DNA of 12,016 bases from Candidatus Gottesmanbacteria bacterium RIFCSPLOWO2_01_FULL_49_10 (GCA_001781025.1 MFJZ01000009.1:1-12016), one strand, 5' to 3'. Counted from the stretch's first letter, positions 4,314-11,439 are shown. Notes: generated by a model from the sequence alone, not told the origin. A program made the numbers and translations.

Positions 4314-6865
4314 GGTGACGTAATAAAGTGGACTCGGAGCGCTGTTGTCTTCGTAAGAGCTGTATTGTATCGGACTTCTCCTGGATTTGCAACCAGGCTC
4401 GCTGCGGCGTTGCTTTGCGTCTCCGGAGACGCTATCCACTGTTCTGGATAGTGGACACGAGCGGTCAACGTCGTTCCCAAAAGCCCTGGTTGACGAAAAA
4501 TGTTCATTTCGTAGACTCCGTCTCCCTTCTCGCTCAATCGGAAAGGCTTTCCACGTCGAAATGAAAACGCCAATAGTTGCGAATCTCCCGACTCGACGAC
4601 AAATGCAATACCCACAACACTCCCCTCGTCCGTTGTATACACCTCCGCGTACGGCAGGGGTGCTTGCGCGGTCCTCGTGGTCCTTTGTTTATCGCTTCGG
4701 ACCGGTATCGGACGACCATTTAAGGTGATGCCCTCAGTGGCTGCATCTTGGGGCAAAAGAAATCTGAGGTAAGTTTTGTACGTACCCCCGCCGCTTGCCG
4801 GGTGATCGTTGGGAGAAGAATTTTGATACAAGATCGTGACATCTGTGGTCACTTCGCCAGTTGGGGAGATCGTCGTGTCAATAGATTCTGATCGTGTCAC
4901 AAAATAATTTGCTTTGTTGACACTCATATTTGCCTCAATCGCGACGATCTGTTCTGGGAAACACGCCGTGTCATTTTCCTCGTCGCAAAGAGTTCTCGTA
5001 GGTAACGCTCCTGCCCAACCGTAGCGCTCAACAAGCGATTGGGCGCCTCTGTCGGAAAACGAGAGAAGGATGTCTCCCCGCTCCAGGGCATCCGTCATCG
5101 CCCGAAACAGTGCAGTCGGGTCTATGCCGTTCATGGTGGTTATTTTCTCGAGAATGGCGGTTGCGAGAATTCCGAGAAAATCTTTTTTTTGCGTCGATCC
5201 TGGAAAGAAATCTGCTCTCGTATAAAAAATAGATTTTCCAAAAAAGTTATCGGCGGTAATCCGGTCATTTATATCCGGGAGCTCAACGGGTCCGGTAACC
5301 CGAAGGAGATCAATAAGAAACGGGGTACTGATGGCAATAACGCCGTCCGGTTTGACACCACTTTCCTTTTCGTAAAACCACGCCGCGCGCTCGCTACTCT
5401 TGCGGAAATCCGGATCCCAATTACTGTCTCGCAGATACCAATGCTCCTGCCCCAGAAGCTGTGCAATCGGCCCCGGTGGATCTACGTGACCCTTGAGCTG
5501 TCCGTCCAGTGCATACACATCTTGGATCTCAAGCGTACCGATACGCCCATCCCGCGCCGTCGCGGTCGCAACGCTTCCGATAAATCCGCCTGTGGGCCGG
5601 AGCTCCATGCTGTTTTGGAAGATGACGAGATATGTTTTCGATTGATCAAATCCGGAGATCACCGGGTAGAGCGTCAGGAGGTTCGTCAACTGGCCGAGGC
5701 TCTTGTGAAGCGAGGTAAACCGATCTCTCACCTCCAGGGCTACCTTTCGCACACTTCCCAATCCAAAAGGAAACGGCGCTTCACTGAGAAGGACGCCCAG
5801 TTCTGCCTGGGCAAGGCCGACGGTTCCCATCGTTACCGCAATGTGATTTTTAAGCCTTTCCAGCTCAACCGCAAGATGCTCCTCAGGGTCTGAGCGGAGT
5901 GAAAAAAGCGCACCTCCCACAAGCTTACTTTCACTGACCAAATAGATCGCAGATGTCTCGCTGGTCAAAACATCACGGAGCAAACTCAAAAGACGCTCTT
6001 GTCCACGAATAATTCCCTGTTGGCCCACAAGGGTAAGCGGCGTTTTGTATAAACCGAGCGTCAACTCTGCCTGAGTCAGTGATACGCTCGCAAGAGCGAT
6101 CGGCCTATTGGTATCGGCGATGGCCCCGCGCCGGATGAGCGATTCGCTTGAGGATATTCCCAGGGTCGCGGCGCCCACCATGATGCCGTACCAGACGAGA
6201 GGTGCCAGAACAACAATAAAGAGAGTAATCAGGAAATTCCAGGGAATACGAAATGCAAACAGGTTATGCATAATTTTTCGCAGTGTGGTGTACCGCTTTT
6301 TTGTTTTCTTCGAAGTCTCGACCGCGCGCGCGCGTTCGTCCTCCCCATACACCTCTTGGATGAGGTGATCGATGCGTTCTCCTGAAGATGAAAAATTTTT
6401 TCTATAGATGTCCGCTTCTCCTTGTGCCGTGCGCGCTAAAGCATCCAAGGGTGCATCTGTTTCGGACGTAAATGATTGGACCATCTCAGATCCCACAAAA
6501 AAGTATGCGAAGATACGCTCTGCCTCACGTGGGCTATACTGTTTAGCCTGGATAATCGCAACTTTAACGCTGTGGGAGGCAACCAGATCGTCAGCTTTTG
6601 TTTTATCACTGTCATAGAGCAGGACAAAGGGATGATCGACCAACTTCCCATTTTTTTCAAAAATAGTTTTCACATACTCGTAGGAACCGATAATTATCTG
6701 GTAGGAGGCCGCGATTGCGGACTGACGATTGGAAACGACCACACACCCGTGGGTTTCGAGGAATTCCCGAAACGGGGGAACGATGGAAAAATCCTGGGCG
6801 TCCAGACAAGCAACGGGGAAATCAAAATCCGTATTCTGTGTCAATCGAGAGGCAGGAGATGTCAT
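4310..6865 (-). CDS. Large membrane-anchored DUF4012 protein
   Basis: An 851-residue single-pass membrane protein. Residues 1-205 are predicted cytoplasmic and include an alpha/beta-looking stretch (about 15-128) ending in a basic Lys/Arg-rich segment. One membrane helix lies at about 209-235, and the rest (about 240-851) should be outside. The DUF4012 signature is clear: FQNSMELRPTGGFIGSV (416-432), then RDSNWDPDFRKSSERAAWFYE (479-499) and VKPDGVIAI (505-513). Beta-rich sequence follows to the end (about 650-851). DUF4012 proteins are frequent in CPR bacteria and Gram-positives, often near glycan genes; their biochemical role is not known to me. Context with a flippase and O-antigen ligase suggests a cell-surface function. 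The ATG at 6865 follows a 132-bp gap with a candidate promoter. The stop overlaps the L25 start (ATGA). Confidence 0.88.
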   Translation of the reverse strand: MTSPASRLTQNTDFDFPVACLDAQDFSIVPPFREFLETHGCVVVSNRQSAIAASYQIIIGSYEYVKTIFEKNGKLVDHPFVLLYDSDKTKADDLVASHSVKVAIIQAKQYSPREAERIFAYFFVGSEMVQSFTSETDAPLDALARTAQGEADIYRKNFSSSGERIDHLIQEVYGEDERARAVETSKKTKKRYTTLRKIMHNLFAFRIPWNFLITLFIVVLAPLVWYGIMVGAATLGISSSESLIRRGAIADTNRPIALASVSLTQAELTLGLYKTPLTLVGQQGIIRGQERLLSLLRDVLTSETSAIYLVSESKLVGGALFSLRSDPEEHLAVELERLKNHIAVTMGTVGLAQAELGVLLSEAPFPFGLGSVRKVALEVRDRFTSLHKSLGQLTNLLTLYPVISGFDQSKTYLVIFQNSMELRPTGGFIGSVATATARDGRIGTLEIQDVYALDGQLKGHVDPPGPIAQLLGQEHWYLRDSNWDPDFRKSSERAAWFYEKESGVKPDGVIAISTPFLIDLLRVTGPVELPDINDRITADNFFGKSIFYTRADFFPGSTQKKDFLGILATAILEKITTMNGIDPTALFRAMTDALERGDILLSFSDRGAQSLVERYGWAGALPTRTLCDEENDTACFPEQIVAIEANMSVNKANYFVTRSESIDTTISPTGEVTTDVTILYQNSSPNDHPASGGGTYKTYLRFLLPQDAATEGITLNGRPIPVRSDKQRTTRTAQAPLPYAEVYTTDEGSVVGIAFVVESGDSQLLAFSFRRGKPFRLSEKGDGVYEMNIFRQPGLLGTTLTARVHYPEQWIASPETQSNAAASLVANPGEVRYNTALTKTTALRVHFITSP

Positions 6866-6888
6866 AGTCGCCGTGAGAATATGGCTGT

Positions 6889-6917
6889 ATTATGGCAAAA
6901 ATCTCGGCCGAAAACAA
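6889..6917 (-). promoter_or_regulatory. Candidate promoter of the DUF4012-rplY pair (TTGTTT-N17-CATAAT, extended -10)
   Basis: On the minus strand TTGTTT (6917-6912) stands 17 bp before CATAAT (6894-6889), which is preceded by TGC. Transcription would start near 6882, giving a leader of about 17 bases. The -35 match is weak (three of six). The 132-bp gap here, the largest in the minus-strand run, supports a separate start of transcription for these two genes. Confidence 0.35.
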
Positions 6918-6997
6918 CCTTGTCCTAGTGCGATATTTCACGCAGTTCTCGCTACACGACATGAGGAGCTTATAAATACGAAGAAAAATTCAGTCGA

Positions 6998-7471
6998 CTA
7001 CCGGAGAGAATCCAATGCTTGATTCACGAGCGCATCAGCTCGTCGATTCTCTTCCCTGGGGACGTGGTCATACGTCACCTCTCCTCCGACCTCCCGCTCC
7101 AATATCCGCACCTGGAGAAGTAGCTCTCGCAGTCTCGCGTCTTTTACCTTAAACTTTCCATTGAGTTGTTGCACAACCAGGTTTGAGTCTAAATAAAAAT
7201 GTAACTCTCGGTTCTCCTTATTTTCAAGTTTAAAGTTTACAGTTTTAATTTTTAAGTATCGCAGCGCTTCCACCACTGCGCTGTACTCCGCCACATTATT
7301 CGTTGTCTCCCCTGTCCGCTTCCCAAATTCAGCTATCAGCTTTCTGCTTTCGGCTATCAGCTTCTTGTGAGCAAGTGTTGTTTGGCTGATGGCTTCTTCG
7401 ATAATCACCCCAACCGCCGCCGGACCCGGATTGCCCCTGGCTCCCCCATCAGTATGGACGATAAATTTCAT
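6998..7471 (-). CDS. rnhA: Ribonuclease HI family protein with two repeat-derived loop insertions
   Basis: RNase HI cuts the RNA strand of RNA-DNA hybrids using two metal ions. The 157-residue protein carries the acidic catalytic set: Asp8 in HTDGGARGNPGP, Glu62 in TTNNVAEYSAVVEAL, Asp95 in FYLDSNLVVQQLNG and Asp146 in NRRADALVNQAL. The HVPREEN motif (136-142) is typical of the YpdQ-like branch used by many bacteria and archaea. Compared with usual members, two loops are longer: KLIAESRKLIAEF (about 37-49), encoded by a 7-bp array at 7331-7365, and KIKTVNFKLENKENREL (about 74-90), largely encoded by another 7-bp array at 7226-7260. The core residues are untouched, so activity is plausible. 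The ATG at 7471 lies 11 bp after the flippase stop and has no Shine-Dalgarno. Confidence 0.9.
   Translation of the reverse strand: MKFIVHTDGGARGNPGPAAVGVIIEEAISQTTLAHKKLIAESRKLIAEFGKRTGETTNNVAEYSAVVEALRYLKIKTVNFKLENKENRELHFYLDSNLVVQQLNGKFKVKDARLRELLLQVRILEREVGGEVTYDHVPREENRRADALVNQALDSLR
7226..7260. repeat. Five-unit heptamer array inside rnhA (unit AAGTTTA and variants)
   Basis: Successive 7-base units read aagttta, aagttta, cagtttt, aattttt and aagtatc. The first two are identical and the others degenerate. The array encodes the extra loop before the third active-site strand of RNase HI. Confidence 0.6.
7331..7365. repeat. Five-unit heptamer array inside rnhA (unit AGCTATC and variants)
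   Basis: Units are agctatc, agctttc, tgctttc, ggctatc and agcttct. The same word family appears at 9603-9637 and, in opposite orientation, at 9764-9791. On the minus strand it encodes a KLIAESRKLIAE-type peptide in a loop between the first strands and the Glu62 helix. Confidence 0.7.
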
Positions 7472-7480
7472 ATATTTAAA

Positions 7481-7501
7481 AATTAGGAATTAGAAATTTC
7501 C
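7481..7501. repeat. Three-unit heptamer array over the flippase stop codon
   Basis: Units are aattagg, aattaga and aatttcc. They encode the last residues of the flippase and supply its TAA stop, just before the rnhA start. Confidence 0.5.
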
Positions 7502-8766
7502 GATAAATGGTTACTACGGATATATTTGAACAGTGTTAAACCTGATAATGCTAATACTAGCGCCTCACCTCCCACTGTAATCCATGCTGCTCCCATTGCA
7601 CCAAACGGCGGAATGACAACAACGTCAGCAAGAACCGTAACTACCATGAGGCTTCCATAGATGAAGGCTAAAACTTTTTGTTTTCCAAGCGCAATGAGCG
7701 TCCACATCGCGAGACTTGAAAGGAAAAAGAATGGAAGTCCGAGCGTGAGGATACGTAAAAGAGGAATGCTTTCGGCAAACTCCGGACGGATGTAGGTAAG
7801 GAGGGGAGCAGCTATCCAAAAAATGACTGTCGATAATAATGAGCCTACAAGAAGCACGGTCAATGACTTTTTCACCATTCGTTGTAATTCGTCAACGTTC
7901 GTTCTGTTCGTGTGTGTAACCATAAGGGGATACACACTGTTCATAAAAAACGTCGGGATGACGAGCGGTAGCTCAAACATTTTGTACGCGATTCCATAGA
8001 GTCCCACTTCAGCAGTTGATCGGGTGAGAGCCAGAACAAAACTGTCCACCCGGAAGTAGACCTGATTAAACAGCAGAGTGATCCCTAAAGGGAGAGCGGC
8101 CACGAGAAGTGATTTTCCAATTCTTTTATCAAGGGATAACCGTATCGAACCTTCCATGTGTCGGATAAAAACGAGCGATACGACGCCGGTCACGCATAGC
8201 CCAAAGAGGAGGGAAGTCGTCACCCCGATCACACCCACGCGGGAAGATAGTCCATATACTGCTCCCCATACAAGGAGAACCGCAACGATGTTTCCGGCAG
8301 TAAGTGCAAGAGTCGCGAGATCATACCGTAAGTGCTTCTGAAATATTGCATTTGCCGATACTATCAATCCCTGGATAAGGATAGTGGGGGTAAAAAGGAT
8401 AATTCCCAGTCGGACAAGACCCGTATATCCCTGATTTTCGTTTTGCGGGAGAAACGATAAAATCGCAACAGCAATAAACATGAGGATTGTTCCGCCTACC
8501 AATCGCATCCCCAATAGAGTCGCCCAACCCGTTTGCCTTTCAACGTTTTCCGTTTGCCATCTTAGATACACTGCGTTAAACCCAAAATCGACGAGGAGAT
8601 AAAAGAAGGCACCAAACGTGGTGATCTTCGTGAAGTCCCCATAACCCTCTGATCCAAATTCTCGCGCGATGAGAATGCTGACGAGCAACATCGCTCCACT
8701 CCCCACGACTTTTCCCATGAGCTGACTCCCCGTATTCCACGCAACTCTCCATTTTGTCGAATTCAT
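7483..8766 (-). CDS. Wzx/RfbX-type polysaccharide flippase (MOP superfamily)
   Basis: A 427-residue polytopic membrane protein with about 12 predicted hydrophobic helices, as expected for polysaccharide flippases that move lipid-linked oligosaccharides across the cytoplasmic membrane. The N-terminus is typical: NTGSQLMGKVVGSGAMLLVSILIAREFGSEGYGDFTK (about 11-47), where the first helix leads to the AREFGSEGYG loop common in these proteins. Mid-protein RVDSFVLALTRSTAEVGLYGIAYKMFE (about 242-268) matches the usual DxxxL...SxxxVGxYxxAxK signature. The protein follows the O-antigen ligase by 15 bp and precedes rnhA by 11 bp, so it is probably co-transcribed with the ligase in a glycan export step. 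No Shine-Dalgarno at proper spacing is seen before the ATG at 8766. The C-terminal residues EISNS come from a heptamer repeat. The substrate cannot be told from sequence. Confidence 0.9.
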   Translation of the reverse strand: MNSTKWRVAWNTGSQLMGKVVGSGAMLLVSILIAREFGSEGYGDFTKITTFGAFFYLLVDFGFNAVYLRWQTENVERQTGWATLLGMRLVGGTILMFIAVAILSFLPQNENQGYTGLVRLGIILFTPTILIQGLIVSANAIFQKHLRYDLATLALTAGNIVAVLLVWGAVYGLSSRVGVIGVTTSLLFGLCVTGVVSLVFIRHMEGSIRLSLDKRIGKSLLVAALPLGITLLFNQVYFRVDSFVLALTRSTAEVGLYGIAYKMFELPLVIPTFFMNSVYPLMVTHTNRTNVDELQRMVKKSLTVLLVGSLLSTVIFWIAAPLLTYIRPEFAESIPLLRILTLGLPFFFLSSLAMWTLIALGKQKVLAFIYGSLMVVTVLADVVVIPPFGAMGAAWITVGGEALVLALSGLTLFKYIRSNHLSEISNS

Positions 8767-8781
8767 GAAAAGTATTGTACC

Positions 8782-10209
8782 TTATTTCTTTACCTCTCGT
8801 ACCTTTTGTACATCCCGTACTTCTCGTACTTCTCGCAGACTCATCGCCACCAATAATGTTAACAGCAACTGTCCCTGCTGAAGGGTGAGGGGATAGTGAT
8901 CCACTAACCCAAGAAGCAAAAGAGTGATGAGTGAGGAGTGTAGGGTGAAAAACTCAGAGTATATTTTCTTTTTGTTCTTCTTTACGCTATGCACTCTCCA
9001 CTTTTGACTCTGCAGAGCTATCCATAACACGATCAACCCTACCCCTACAACTCCCGTCTCCGCCAACACCAAAAGGTAGATATTATGTACCGGTTGCAAA
9101 AAGTAAATCGTCCGGGTGGAAAGTGCCTCCGGCAGTCGCACGAGAAAGTTTCCGAGTCCAACACCCAAAAGGGGAGAGGACTGCCAAAGTTTGACAGCGG
9201 CGCTATTGAGTTGCTGCCGGACAGCAACCGATTCTTCTCGAAGATCCGTTTTTACGAAAACGGTCAACAAAAGAATAACAAGCAAAGTATATAGAATAAA
9301 CGGGGGGAAATTTATTTTATGTTCCATAATTTGAAATTTGAAATTCGTAATTCTCGCAATTGCCAACACAATTGCGACTCCCCCCACGACCATAGCGCTC
9401 CGGCTAAAGCTAAGGATGAGCGCAATGACACCAAGGACCATTGTTATCCCCAATCCCCATTGCACCATTCTTCTCATTCGTTCATCCATTGGTAGATTCG
9501 TAGATTCGTAGATTCGTAGATTAAGTAGCAGTGGCAGTGTCACCGCCAAAAACCCTCCCAATACGTTCGGGTGGGGGAATGTCGCATACGACCTCAAGAA
9601 TTGCTGACAGCTGAAAGCTGACAGCTGACAGCTATCAATCCGCGCTATCCCCGGTGTCCCCGCATCAAACGTCCGTTCGCCGATCCACCAGAGCGGCCCG
9701 CCGATCGAGTGTTGGAAAAAAAACTGTACAATTGCCAACACTGACGAGTAAAAAATTCCTACTGATAGCGGATAGCTGATAGCTGATAGCTTCGGTCTTG
9801 TCCGTACGATATACCATCCGAGTCCTACAAACTCCGCGACTTTCAGCCACTTGTATACGGCGACGTACTGGTTGTGCGCAACAAATACGTTGAGTCCTAC
9901 AAAAACAAGAAAGGGGATTATGAAAGAAGTCAACATGTTTTGTTTTTTCCTGATTCCCTGCCTCACCGGCAGACGGGCTGATTCCTGCCTGCCCTGAGCC
10001 ATATCGAAGGGATTCCTGATTCGAGGAAAAGATTCCAACAACCAAGAAGATAATGTGACAAGGAGAAGCATATCGGTTAAATAAACTGTCGGCGCGAGGT
10101 AATCCACCCGTCGCCCCAAGACCATCGCCCAGTCAGGCCAAAAATGAACCCCGAGTTGGGTGGGAAGTAAAACAAGAAGAAGTGCAAAGAATCTCTTATG
10201 CCAAACCAT
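8782..10209 (-). CDS. O-antigen ligase/polymerase family membrane protein (Wzy_C) with repeat-derived insertions
   Basis: A polytopic membrane protein (475 residues from ATG 10209) of the O-antigen ligase/Wzy polymerase family, which transfers or polymerises lipid-linked glycans outside the membrane. Family marks include LRSYATFPHPNVLGGFLA (about 206-223), SFSRSAMVV with Arg270, the loop SPLLGVGLGNFLVR (about 345-358) and QPVHNIYLLVLAETGVVGVG with the conserved His375. The frame extends to a TTG at 10245, but ATG 10209 gives the usual start MVWHKRFFALLLVLLPTQLG. Odd: hydrophilic loops at about 66-88, 140-149, 191-202, 232-241, 287-296 and 401-431, and the REVREVRDVQKVREVKK tail, are all encoded by short tandem repeats. 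The transmembrane core appears intact, so the gene is probably functional. Whether it is a ligase or a polymerase cannot be decided here. Confidence 0.85.
   Translation of the reverse strand: MVWHKRFFALLLVLLPTQLGVHFWPDWAMVLGRRVDYLAPTVYLTDMLLLVTLSSWLLESFPRIRNPFDMAQGRQESARLPVRQGIRKKQNMLTSFIIPFLVFVGLNVFVAHNQYVAVYKWLKVAEFVGLGWYIVRTRPKLSAISYPLSVGIFYSSVLAIVQFFFQHSIGGPLWWIGERTFDAGTPGIARIDSCQLSAFSCQQFLRSYATFPHPNVLGGFLAVTLPLLLNLRIYESTNLPMDERMRRMVQWGLGITMVLGVIALILSFSRSAMVVGGVAIVLAIARITNFKFQIMEHKINFPPFILYTLLVILLLTVFVKTDLREESVAVRQQLNSAAVKLWQSSPLLGVGLGNFLVRLPEALSTRTIYFLQPVHNIYLLVLAETGVVGVGLIVLWIALQSQKWRVHSVKKNKKKIYSEFFTLHSSLITLLLLGLVDHYPLTLQQGQLLLTLLVAMSLREVREVRDVQKVREVKK
8791..8835. repeat. Five-unit 9-bp array forming the C-terminal tail of the O-antigen ligase
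   Basis: Units tacctctcg, taccttttg, tacatcccg, tacttctcg and tacttctcg encode the charged REVREVRDVQKVREV tail on the minus strand. Because the unit is 9 bp, each unit adds three residues in frame. Confidence 0.8.
8922..8963. repeat. Six-unit heptamer array (GAGTGAT family) in the O-antigen ligase
   Basis: Units gagtgat, gagtgag, gagtgta, gggtgaa, aaactca and gagtata run without a break and encode the FFTLHSSLIT loop on the minus strand. The array is inverted relative to 8985-9012. Confidence 0.6.
8985..9012. repeat. Four-unit heptamer array, inverted partner of 8922-8963
   Basis: Units cgctatg, cactctc, cactttt and gactctg are the reverse-complement word family of GAGTGAT (gagagtg, aaaagtg). 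The pair brackets 21 bases that encode a KKNKKK-type basic loop. Confidence 0.5.
9328..9355. repeat. Four-unit heptamer array (AATTTGA family) in the O-antigen ligase
   Basis: Units aatttga, aatttga, aattcgt and aattctc encode NFKFQI on the minus strand, in the loop after the SFSRSAMV helix. Confidence 0.65.
9493..9524. repeat. Octamer array (TAGATTCG x3 plus TAGATTAA) in the O-antigen ligase
   Basis: Three perfect 8-bp copies and one degenerate copy encode LRIYEST on the minus strand. Three units make 24 bp, a frame-neutral block. Perfect copies suggest recent slippage or gain. Confidence 0.85.
9603..9637. repeat. Five-unit heptamer array (GCTGACA family) in the O-antigen ligase
   Basis: Units gctgaca, gctgaaa, gctgaca, gctgaca and gctatca encode DSCQLSAFSCQ on the minus strand, just before the conserved SYATFPHPN segment. 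The last unit is the AGCTATC word of 7331-7365; 9764-9791 is its inverted partner. Confidence 0.8.
9764..9791. repeat. Four-unit heptamer array (GATAGCT family), inverted relative to 9603-9637
   Basis: Units gatagcg, gatagct, gatagct and gatagct encode KLSAISYPLS on the minus strand. The word is the reverse complement of AGCTATC. The two inverted arrays enclose 126 bp. Confidence 0.8.
9949..10023 (-). repeat. In-frame hairpin repeat element of about 75 bp (FDMAQGR-encoding) in the O-antigen ligase
   Basis: The element contains the hairpin CTGCC-N5-GGCAG (9958-9972), several copies of the words GATTCCTG and CCTGATTC, and GCCCTGAGCC next to TATCGAAGGG. On the minus strand it encodes NPFDMAQGRQESARLPVRQG, a hydrophilic loop between hydrophobic helices. 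The hairpin half aligns with 3616-3642 in rplY. I recall FDxAQGR-like peptides as repeat-derived strings in other CPR proteins; this is unverified. Confidence 0.6.
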
Positions 10210-10246
10210 GTACTTCAAGTATATCGATTCGGAAAAAATGGGCAAA

Positions 10247-10864
10247 TCAAGAACTCTTTTTTCTCATCCATAAATGGATATGCCGATACTCAGGCACGGC
10301 GGCCCGTACAAATTCCGTATTACTGACGCGTGAGCGTTCAAAGAAAATGACATCATCAAGGGTTAATTCATATACAAGCATCACGGCGGCGATAAATTGA
10401 GCGACTTCGCGATTATCTATATTTGTATCCCGTATCCAAATAACCCGCTGATCGACATCCGCAGACAAATTCGATGGGAATAACTCCGATACCAATGACA
10501 GTTTCGATGAGCTTACATAGTGTGTTTTCACTAATTCTATAAAACGCTCTCTTGGCATATTCATATACTTGGTATAACTTTGTTGATCGCGTATTGGAAC
10601 TAACTCAAGATCTCTGATTCTCCTCCTCTCATGCAACAACGCATCAAATGTGCCATAGCGTTGTGGCGATATCACTTCTCGCTCGTGTTCTAACCGGTCC
10701 AGTACTTCTTGGGGCGTCATCAACTGCATGATTTCATCTACTAATGCAGGATGCACGAAACACCCTCTTTCTTGCAAAACTGTCTCAACCGCTTGATGGG
10801 GCCTTACCGCTGAGGCTTGAACCAATGAATCGATAGACGGAATATGCTCTGGAATCTCGCCCAT
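10247..10864 (-). CDS. Hypothetical protein, unrecognised, in the envelope gene run
   Basis: A 205-residue soluble protein without signal peptide or membrane helix that I cannot assign. The N-terminal half (1-100) is helical and charged, with QLMTPQEVLDRLEHEREVI (about 47-65). The C-terminal half (about 104-200) looks like a compact domain, with PRERFIELVKTHYVSSSKL (104-122), LFPSNLSADVDQRVIWIRD (128-146), VAQFIAAVMLVYELTLDDVIFFERSR (154-179) and PEYRHIHLWM (191-200). The His and Trp near the end and the ERSR string are the most distinctive residues. It starts 17 bp after the YfcE-like gene and ends 37 bp before the ATG of the ligase gene, so it is probably in one transcript with them. No Shine-Dalgarno precedes the ATG at 10864. 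It contains none of the heptamer arrays seen in its neighbour. Confidence 0.75.
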   Translation of the reverse strand: MGEIPEHIPSIDSLVQASAVRPHQAVETVLQERGCFVHPALVDEIMQLMTPQEVLDRLEHEREVISPQRYGTFDALLHERRRIRDLELVPIRDQQSYTKYMNMPRERFIELVKTHYVSSSKLSLVSELFPSNLSADVDQRVIWIRDTNIDNREVAQFIAAVMLVYELTLDDVIFFERSRVSNTEFVRAAVPEYRHIHLWMRKKSS

Positions 10865-10881
10865 ATGAATCTGCTGACCAA

Positions 10882-11394
10882 TTACGAGAGGGAGTGAAGT
10901 GCGGCAGTATTTGTCTTCGTCTCGTATACGGCGATGCTCGCGCCGCGTATCTTCTCATCAGTGACCGGCATCAATGTGCCGGGATTAAGCGATAGAGTTT
11001 TTCCAAAGGTTTTATTTATTTTCTGGTGCGTATGACCATGAAACACTGCATCATATCTCCCACATGTAACAAGAGCGTCGGTTACGTCCCCGTAGTCACC
11101 GTGGTATACAAAAATTTTTCGTCCAGCAATATGTATCTTCAGAGTTCTCTCTTCAAATTGAATATTGAGACCAAGGCGCTCCACATATTTGAGGTGGTTA
11201 AAACGGTCACCATCGTTATTACCAAAGACTCCCTTCATTGGTGCGCGTAGGTCTTTATAAAAAGCGAGAGTAAAAGGTGAAACCCAATCACCACAATGAA
11301 TCACAAGCTGAACTCGCTGATCATTAAAGATCTTTACTGCCTTGTGAATCTTTTCCCATTGATCATGAGTATCAGACAGTACCCCGATCTTCAT
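10882..11394 (-). CDS. YfcE/MJ0936-type metallophosphoesterase
   Basis: A 170-residue calcineurin-like phosphoesterase of the small YfcE/MJ0936 group, enzymes that hydrolyse phosphodiesters with a two-metal centre; the natural substrate is usually unknown. All five blocks are present: GVLSDTHDQ with Asp8 and His10, IHCGDWVSP with Asp36, GVFGNNDGDR with Asn59/Asn60, VYHGDYGD with His98, and FHGHTHQKIN with His121 and His123. The length is normal for the group. The ATG at 11394 gives the expected start MKIGVLSDTH. There is no Shine-Dalgarno. The gene follows the KH/R3H gene by 45 bp and precedes the hypothetical gene by 17 bp, so it is likely part of the same run. Link to its neighbours' functions is not evident. 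Confidence 0.92.
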   Translation of the reverse strand: MKIGVLSDTHDQWEKIHKAVKIFNDQRVQLVIHCGDWVSPFTLAFYKDLRAPMKGVFGNNDGDRFNHLKYVERLGLNIQFEERTLKIHIAGRKIFVYHGDYGDVTDALVTCGRYDAVFHGHTHQKINKTFGKTLSLNPGTLMPVTDEKIRGASIAVYETKTNTAALHSLS

Positions 11395-11439
11395 ATAGTC
11401 TTTTATGGTAAGTAGGGTAGGAGATTAATAGTATCGCCG

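Noticed and set aside
5039..5893. 284-codon open frame on the plus strand inside the DUF4012 gene
   Set aside because: It lies opposite a protein with clear DUF4012 motifs, and its translation is Arg/Lys/Ile-rich with no domain-like pattern; it is an antisense shadow.
6476..6928. 150-codon plus-strand frame over the DUF4012 start
   Set aside because: Antisense to the N-terminal domain and the promoter region, with no recognisable protein pattern and no ribosome site.
6920..6950. Small palindrome in the rnhA-DUF4012 gap
   Set aside because: Only a 4-5 bp stem around TGAAATAT; expected by chance.
7880..7915. Another repeat array in the flippase (attcgtt/gttcgtt words)
   Set aside because: The words recur, but the spacing is irregular and does not hold a 7-bp frame over more than two units; too weak to list.
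8782..9800. CRISPR array
   Set aside because: The units are 7-9 bp tandem repeats without spacers, translated as part of a membrane protein.
10210..10245. TTG-initiated 12-residue extension of the O-antigen ligase
   Set aside because: The ATG at 10209 gives the usual basic-then-hydrophobic N-terminus; the extension adds nothing family-like.
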